From Gigaspora rosea (Eukaryota; Glomeromycota; Glomeromycetes; Diversisporales; Gigasporaceae), in contig QKWP01000242.1 in the NCBI GenBank assembly GCA_003550325.1, positions 309,861-373,860 of the forward strand: a stretch of 64,000 nucleotides of DNA. Direction: 5' to 3'. Below are positions 57,470 through 64,000 of this stretch, in pieces. How positions within the stretch are numbered: the first letter of the stretch is position 1; each line of letters opens with the position of its first letter. Both the position numbers and the translations under genes were made by a program. The notes under the pieces were generated by a model. The model did no database searches and was not told the origin of the DNA. It worked only from the letters and a program-made list of their open reading frames with translations.

Positions 57470-58560
57470 ATGAAAATGAGCAAAATTATTATTGGAGTAG
57501 TCTTCCTTTTAATACAGATTTCATTTGTAAGAGCCGAAAACTTGAGTTATGCCAGTACATTTCTTAATATTAGTCTTCCCATTCCACTTGAAAGTAAGAT
57601 TAAAAGTCGTATAAGCTGGGCAAGTGATTTTGAATTTCTTTTTATGCGTGTTGCCCCAATTATATATCAATTTTATATATGTATGAATAACCCCGAAGAT
57701 AATGTCGCAGGATTTTCACGATATTTCAATGATTTTGTGCAAATTATTTTACCTCCTTTATTACTATTATTTCCTTCATTAATTACACCATATGAGATTT
57801 ACAACGATTCTTTTTTCATTATATTAAGGGTTTATACCATTATAATGATTATGGCATCCATCATGTCAATGACATTTTCCATTTATGATTTTAAAAGGAG
57901 GTCTTCCAAAGGACTTGAGAAATATTATAGATATTATAAATTATTTATGATTTTATAGCTTTAATTAGTTTTTCATTTAAGGTTTTCATATTATATATTG
58001 TTAGTAAAGTTTATGGGTTTAAAACCTTGGTTTTCATAATATGTCTGATCTTAATGGCACTTCAAGCGATTTTAGGAATTTTTTTTGTTGGATTATTTTG
58101 TAACGAAAAGACAAATCTTAATGTCTGTACATTGGCTTATACAATATGGACATTACATTTTGCCTCAATTGTATATTACTTTCAAGCTCTTCTGCATATC
58201 ATTGGGTTACTGGAACTATTCTTTTTTCAGCAACAACATCTTTGAGGTTTGCTAGCAGCGGTCCTGACAAATTAAATCAAGAATATTCTTTTATATATAA
58301 ACTTGATTGTATATCAAAAAATAAAAGAAGTAAGGTATGTTTTTATGTTAATTTCCCTATTTTATTTTATTTTAATTTTTTTTTTTTGAGATACTCCAGT
58401 GTTAATTGTGAAACAAACTACATTGCAAACTTCAGAATCAGTTTGATGAAGAAGCTACATTGCAAACTTCACAATATATTAATGATCAAGAAACTACGTT
58501 GTAAATTTTACAGTATTACCAACGATGAAGAATTAAGTCTACTGGCTGATAAAGTCATGA
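57470..58560 (+). CDS. Secretory-pathway multi-pass membrane protein, unknown family
   Basis: ATG 57470 is preferred because it opens a classical signal peptide (MKMSKIIIGVVFLLIQISFV, cleavage likely after RA). An extracellular stretch with N-glycosylation sites (NLS, NIS) follows, then helices ILPPLLLLFPSLITPY and ILRVYTIIMIMASIMSM. After an abrupt stop at 57956 the protein continues in another frame (SFSFKVFILYIVSKVYGF, TLVFIICLILMALQAILGIF, TLAYTIWTLHFASIVYYFQA). It then changes frame again near 58220 (ATTSLRFASSGPDKLNQEYS), ending at a possible splice donor near 58335. A tail repeat TACATTGCAAACTTCA (58421, 58456, variant 58491) suggests another exon. About five membrane segments are visible. 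The two frame changes mean it is either a pseudogene or contains assembly errors. Confidence 0.55.
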
Positions 58561-58888
58561 ACTAACTTAATTTCTTCAGGTTTACAGGTTACCGAAGTTA
58601 CTCATTGAAAGAACTAATAAATTAGCCACGCAATGCAGTTGCTCTAAAGCCAGGAGCATAAGAATTTTGAATTGTGTATAATACAATTGTGTATATCATA
58701 TAGTCGTGAAATAACATGTAGAGGTATAATTGCCCAAATTAAGTTTAATTTAGGAATTGTTCTAAATAACACTCATGGACATTATTTCTTGACTTTGCGG
58801 TTTCTTACATGTTAATACAGATGGAAAAATGATAAGTAAAATCGATTATTATAAAAAGCATGTTTTTATTATTTTCTTTTTTTTATAT

Positions 58889-58998
58889 TTACCAGGAACG
58901 TAGTACGAAGTACGAATACCAGGAACGTAGTACGAAGTACGAATACCAGGAACGTAGTACGAAGTACGAAGTGTACCAGGAACGAAGTACGAAGTGTA
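58889..58998. repeat. 27-bp minisatellite TACCAGGAACGTAGTACGAA
   Basis: Four near-identical units of about 27 bases (TACCAGGAACGTAGTACGAA plus GTACGAA), the last slightly altered. The unit is divisible by three, so all frames stay open (the repeat YQERSTKYE on plus), which explains the apparent 140-codon frame here. Expansion of the CCAGGAACG word found at the start of the dispersed repeats. Confidence 0.9.
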
Positions 58999-59231
58999 TG
59001 GTTAACAGGCAAGTTGCTGTGTATAATCTCTTGAATCTTATTGGATGGAGTTTTCAAATCGATCATTTGATGCGCATTAACATCACGTGTATAAACAAGT
59101 ATACTGGGTTTTGTTCATATGAAAGCGTTTTTTGTGTAATTCATTTTGATAAACTTGTGGCTGTGCGCATCTTCTACATTCTGGCACGACCTGTTGTGCT
59201 TGCTACTTATGGTAATCAATTCGAGGATATA
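58974..59231 (+). repeat. CCAGGAACG repeat, copy 2
   Basis: Shares with 59291-59575 the order TACCAGGAACG, GAAGTGTATGGTT-ACAGGCAA, CAAATxGATCAT, GGGTTTT/GGTTTTAT, AAACTTGTGGC-GTGC and TGGTAATCAATT. The apparent reading frame through it is probably not coding. Confidence 0.7.
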
Positions 59232-59290
59232 TTTGATCTGCATGAATGTTGTAATCTATACTATAAATCTATAATTAATTAATTTATATA

Positions 59291-59575
59291 TACCAGGAAC
59301 GTAATATGAAGTTCGAAGTGTATGGTTTACAGGCAACTATCTGTGCGTAAAATTTTGCATATGATTGAATAGCATGGTCACATGTTCAAATTGATCATAC
59401 ATCTGTATGTTGATTTAGAACTGTTTGAATTTGTGTTATAAAATATTACAGGTTTTATGCGAATCATTACACGAACTTTCTGGTAGTTAAAATTTTATAA
59501 AGCTTGTGGCAGTGCATGGCTTCTAAATTTAAAATATACCTGTTATACCTTACTACCTTTGGCAATCAATTTATG
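59291..59575 (+). repeat. CCAGGAACG repeat, copy 3
   Basis: Diverged direct copy of 58974-59231 with a single, unexpanded CCAGGAACG word. A third relative of the first 100 bases lies at 3113-3215. Confidence 0.7.
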
Positions 59576-59653
59576 AGTAAAAAAAGATGCAGTATGATTG
59601 TTAGTGATCTATTTCTGAGATATCTAATCCAAAAAAGGTATAGTGATTTACGT

Positions 59654-61077
59654 TAGGGATGCACCGGTCCGGTCCTTAGTAGGACCGATTACATAATGGT
59701 AACGGTCCGGTCCGGTCCCGTCCTCGGTCCTTTGAACGGTACTTTGTAACACAAGCTGTGATTGGTCAATTTTTTATATTATTAACGTTAACAAAAAATG
59801 ATAATGATAACGCTCTTACCACAATACTAATTAAGATTTAACCCAATCTACAAATAGATCTAAATCTCAAAAAAGTTTTGGCAGCAAACGTGAATTTCGA
59901 ATATTTTTTTAATGCACCTCCGATCTCTAGAAATTCGTAAGTAGTTATACCTTTGAAGCTTTCAGATCTTACATTTAACATTCTTTTAATGCTAATGAAT
60001 ATAATGAATGTGTATTTATTTATACTGTAAAATATTATATAGAAATACAAGATAAGGAATATTTTATTATTATTTTTTGTTGGCACTTTTAACTATTGAT
60101 CAACTAGAAATCAGTAACCTTTAAACTTATGAACTAACTACATATTTTTTCTTTAATCCAGCTCTTCAAGCATAATACCGCCCTTGCTACTTCTCCATTC
60201 AACCTATTTCTTGCTGGTGTAATCGTTTGTCCAGCAATTGAGAAAGCTTGCTCTGAGGCAATGCTTGTCGCTTGGATACACAAATAATCTCTAGCGATTA
60301 AACTCAATCTCAGGTATGTGTGTTGTTTTTCCTGCTACCAAACTAGCGGATCTATATCATTCTCTAATAGGAAAGCTAAATATGTTTCTAATTCATCTTT
60401 TATGCAATTCATAGTTGGCAATAGAGAGCTTGAATTACTTTCTTGTCAAGAATCAGTTAAGCGTAACTGATGAAAATAACTTCGTGTATTCGATAAATCA
60501 CCAGGAGATGTTGTAGTTGAATTTGGAATTACAGGAGAATACCCAGTAAGGTTTGAAACCATATTGATTGCTTTGGTTTTCTCAGCTGTGTTTTTAAATG
60601 CTGTTAATTTTGTTCTTGGGTCAAGCAATGCTGAAATCTGTGAATTTTCATCTAAAATTGGCCAGTAAGTATCTAACTTTTAATAGATTGCAGTTGCAAC
60701 TTGTCTTTGTGAAAAATCTTTATTATCTTTGTATTTAGATAGATGATCTTGAATAGCAAGAAAAATGAATCGAATATCGCCATGCGTTGGATAACTCGAG
60801 GCAGATAGAAGTCGAGTGGCACGTTCAATTGGTTCTAAGAGGATTAGTGTATCCTTTATTTTGAATTTATAAAATTGGTATTTTTTTTTATTATTTATTT
60901 ATTTATATTTTTAAAAACTTACTTAAATATCTATACGTTCATCTTCGTCTGGGCACTTTTGATCAAAAACATCATTATCAGCTGCAAGCATGTTGAGAGC
61001 GGGTTCCATTTTTTTCCATTTTTCCAACATGTAATAGGTAGAATTCCATCTGGTCTTTTTTTTTTTTTTTTTTTTTT
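59654..61077 (-). mobile_element. hAT element, left end to assembly gap
   Basis: The tip TAGGGATGCACCGGTCCGG at 59654 and the following GGTCCGGTCC words (59669-59745) are typical of one hAT branch with GATGCACCGG tips. The transposase C-terminus lies 480 bases inside and reads toward this end. The other end is lost in or beyond the N gap. Confidence 0.75.
60134..61077 (-). pseudogene. hAT transposase, C-terminal half
   Basis: On the minus strand, IKDTLILLEPIERATRLLSA, SSYPTHGDIRFIFLAIQDHL and RQVATAIYQKLDTYWPILDE precede SALLDPRTKLTAF, SLIARDYLCIQATSIASEQA and FSIAGQTITPARNRLNGEVA, ending SWIKEKICS (stop at 60134-60136). SIASEQAFS...RNRL is the hAT dimerisation signature. At least two in-frame stops (after LTDS and after DPLVW) mark it as inactive. 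The upstream part is in the gap. Confidence 0.85.
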
Positions 61078-61843
61078 NNNNNNNNNNNNNNNNNNNNNNN
61101 NNNNNNNNNNNNNNNNNNNNNNNNNNNNNNNNNNNNNNNNNNNNNNNNNNNNNNNNNNNNNNNNNNNNNNNNNNNNNNNNNNNNNNNNNNNNNNNNNNNN
61201 NNNNNNNNNNNNNNNNNNNNNNNNNNNNNNNNNNNNNNNNNNNNNNNNNNNNNNNNNNNNNNNNNNNNNNNNNNNNNNNNNNNNNNNNNNNNNNNNNNNN
61301 NNNNNNNNNNNNNNNNNNNNNNNNNNNNNNNNNNNNNNNNNNNNNNNNNNNNNNNNNNNNNNNNNNNNNNNNNNNNNNNNNNNNNNNNNNNNNNNNNNNN
61401 NNNNNNNNNNNNNNNNNNNNNNNNNNNNNNNNNNNNNNNNNNNNNNNNNNNNNNNNNNNNNNNNNNNNNNNNNNNNNNNNNNNNNNNNNNNNNNNNNNNN
61501 NNNNNNNNNNNNNNNNNNNNNNNNNNNNNNNNNNNNNNNNNNNNNNNNNNNNNNNNNNNNNNNNNNNNNNNNNNNNNNNNNNNNNNNNNNNNNNNNNNNN
61601 NNNNNNNNNNNNNNNNNNNNNNNNNNNNNNNNNNNNNNNNNNNNNNNNNNNNNNNNNNNNNNNNNNNNNNNNNNNNNNNNNNNNNNNNNNNNNNNNNNNN
61701 NNNNNNNNNNNNNNNNNNNNNNNNNNNNNNNNNNNNNNNNNNNNNNNNNNNNNNNNNNNNNNNNNNNNNNNNNNNNNNNNNNNNNNNNNNNNNNNNNNNN
61801 NNNNNNNNNNNNNNNNNNNNNNNNNNNNNNNNNNNNNNNNNNN
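61078..61843. other. Assembly gap (N)
   Basis: 766 unknown bases, directly after a long T run (61056-61077). Open frames spanning it are meaningless. Confidence 1.
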
Positions 61844-64000
61844 ATTGTGTTCAAGTGTATTTAGTATGTCAAAACATAGTGTCCAATTAATTTTAGGTAT
61901 ATTTTTAAATATTTTGAGAGTAGACCAGGAATATAGTTCTTGTATAGTATATATATTTTTGATGAAGGTTCGTATTTTGGAAGGAATAAGATGACTATGC
62001 CATTGAAAATAAATTGGTAGATTTAGAACATTATGAATAATTTTAAGTATTGGTTTATTAGTTCCACGTTTTGCAAGTAAGTTTGCTTGATTGTAGAATG
62101 AGTTAAGATTTGATTTGACTTTGTGTAAAGAGAATGAAATGTTTTTGATAAATTTAATTAGATTAATAATGGATATAATGTACCAATTTTTGTTATGTAT
62201 AGGTTTGGAAAAGTGTATTTGTTTTAAATTTTTGATTTCATTAAATGGATATTTAAATAGTTATTATTAGGAGTTGCAAGAAGAAGAGAAATAATTGCTT
62301 CAAGTTCAGTTCGTGTTGTATCAGAGTATGAATTAGTTGCTGCATTAAATTTGATAGAAGTGTTATTTTCACAGATCCAGCCAATTCCAGATTTGATGTT
62401 TGATGATTGTGTGTTTTGTATTGAGGCTTTAGTGTAAAAGTGAAGTTCCTGTGAACTAAGGTTTTGAATAAGTGGTAGGGGGCTAGTAAGTTGATGTTAA
62501 TAGGTAGTATGATTGGTTATATTATGTATAAGTTGTATTTATTGTGTAGGGATATAAATTTGTGGTATAGATTGAGAGGAAGTTGTGGTATTAGTAAGGT
62601 TGAATATATGGATTAGAGCAAGAATTTCTTTGTAATCAATTTGAATATATATTGGATTATTAGATATGCTAATTTGGTTATAGGGCAGATTAAATGATGA
62701 GAAGGTATTTGAAGAAGGAAAGGTATTGGGTAGTAGTTGTGTAAAGCCTGAGTCTGAAGGTTTTATATTATATATTGCAGTTTTTGATAGAGAGGTTTGA
62801 TGTGATAAGAAAATAATATTGTTAGAGTTATAGTGCATTTGCGTAAGAGAAAGGGGATTAGAAGATAATAAAGGGGAGAGAAGATATGTTGTATTAATAA
62901 AGGAGTTAATTGAGAGTAAGTGGAGATGAGGCCAAGTAGTTATGATTGTTTTCTCTTGTATAAAATTAAGAATATTAGAAAACCATAAAGGTTGCTGGCC
63001 CTTAGTGGCTGTGTTAGTACATAAGTAAATATTATTCCATGGAAGAATATTTATTGTTTGCAGTAGAAATTTGTTCAATAAATAATAACCGATTATTTCT
63101 CAGACTATTGATTATGGAAGTTTGTGGATTTGAAGGGAGTATATCATAGATTAGATGTAGGTTAGATAAGAAATCTGGAAGGTAAGAATTAAGAGAAAGA
63201 TTTGATAATGTAATATTGTTTTTGGCTAATTGTGACAGTTGGAAGATAAGTGTAAAGTTTTTAGTTTTATGAATATGGGAGATAAGTAAGTTTTGGGTGA
63301 GATTGGGAGACCATACTTTGGCTAGCCATGATTGAATACGTGTAAGACCAATATTTTTAAGGATTGGACTAGAGTTAAAGATAAGTTCAATATTAGCAGC
63401 ACTTGTTTTTTGAATCAAATTGCTAAGGGTTGGTAAATTAAATGTTATAGGATTAGTAAGAACTATATTGTTAGTGTTTTTGGCAATAGAAAGCATTTTC
63501 TTGGTTTGAATAGTAAAAAGGCTGGATAGTTTGGTTTGAAGATTATTGTGAATAATGCATATTTGTAAAAGGTATTCAATAGAGGGTTGGAGTATGAGGT
63601 TAAAAAAAAGACGAGATTTGTAAAGGTGTAAATTTTTTGTATTTTATTAGACAAATAAAGTTTTCAATTTTGTTAATAATAGTATCAAATGTTGGTTTGG
63701 TTGAACCATTTCCATCAAGATAGATACCTAAATATCTAATGACATCATTAGGTTTTCTGGGTAGGATAGGTTGGTTATTAAATAAAAGAGGAGTTGTTTG
63801 AGATCTATAGGATTTAGGTCGGATATGAAGTAGATCAGATTTTGAAGGGTTAACTTCTATATTATTAATTTTGTAGAGTTCAGATGTATCATTAAGAATA
63901 TTTTGCATAGTAGTAGGGCTTTCGCAAAGCCATGTTGTATCATCCATATAGGCTAATGGTGGAATTGAAATACTACTAGTAGTAGTATTAGTAATTATAT
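61844..64000 (-). mobile_element. Truncated LINE (non-LTR retrotransposon): RT end and RNase H
   Basis: On the minus strand from the window edge: LAYMDDTTWLCESPTTMQ (RT catalytic YMDD-type box, about 63955), then NNIEVNPSKSDLLHIRPKSY and DVIRYLGIYLDGNG (RT thumb side). A long connecting region follows through frames 63654-63463, 63496-63032 and 63078-62539. The RNase H region (about 62490-62265) reads LHFYTKASIQNT, SGIGWICENN and TRTELEAIISLLLAT. The C-terminus (62260-61850) includes HKVKSNLNSFYNQANLLAKR. Frame changes occur at each junction. The first RNase H Asp is Lys here (FYTKAS instead of FYTDGS), and the last motif has Asn/Leu where Asp is expected, so RNase H looks dead. It continues beyond the window on the 5' side. 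Confidence 0.85.

Noticed and set aside
60875..61864. 329- and 307-codon open frames
   Set aside because: They run through the N gap; almost all residues are unknown.

Overview
The window is AT-rich eukaryotic nuclear DNA (with one 766-base N gap) and looks like gene-poor, transposon-dense sequence from an arbuscular-mycorrhizal fungus close to Rhizophagus. That assignment is inference. It rests on a tyrosine-kinase-like gene with repeated cysteine-rich modules (positions 50.5-53.2 kb) and a beta-propeller/ion-channel-like gene (15.2-19.9 kb), both of which resemble large Glomeromycotina families, plus short AT-rich introns and a mix of hAT, DIRS, LINE and foldback elements. No prokaryotic operon, rRNA, tRNA or CRISPR array is visible.

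Layout. 1-7.5 kb is non-coding with tandem repeats, a telomere-like tract, a foldback and a short hAT-type element. 7.7-14.5 kb is a degenerate DIRS-type retrotransposon on the minus strand (gag-like, reverse transcriptase/RNase H, tyrosine recombinase), invaded by two small inverted-repeat elements and a 520-bp palindromic element. 15.2-19.9 kb is a multi-exon ion-channel-like gene on the plus strand, probably a pseudogene; a fragment of it recurs at 44.4-45.2 kb. 20.0-20.6 kb is a kelch-like pseudogene (minus strand). 20.9-43.2 kb is a deep nest of transposons: foldbacks, several hAT elements whose 8-bp target duplications can be read directly, TA-flanked MITEs, and a 6.6-kb hAT element (35667-42313) with a decayed transposase, itself split by a 2.6-kb insert. 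The outermost pair of candidate ends (22890 and 43211) would make the whole nest one swollen hAT insertion. 46.3-48.6 kb is a self-nested palindromic element carrying two more hAT-type insertions. 50.1-53.5 kb is a kinase pseudogene enclosed by hAT-like ends. 57.4-58.6 kb is a secreted or membrane multi-pass gene. 59.6 kb onward is another hAT element, then the gap, then a truncated LINE on the minus strand that runs off the window end.

The main result is structural. At least ten insertions can be dated relative to one another from terminal inverted repeats and target-site duplications. The most interesting is the 3.4-kb segment 50141-53548: a fragment of a host kinase gene lies between two direct copies of one GC-rich element, with matching outer inverted ends and an identical 8-bp flanking duplication. 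This suggests that a host gene fragment was captured and moved as a unit. Virtually every recognisable coding sequence is broken by stops or frameshifts, and several of the stops fall where the family context predicts tryptophan (TGG to TGA or TAG).
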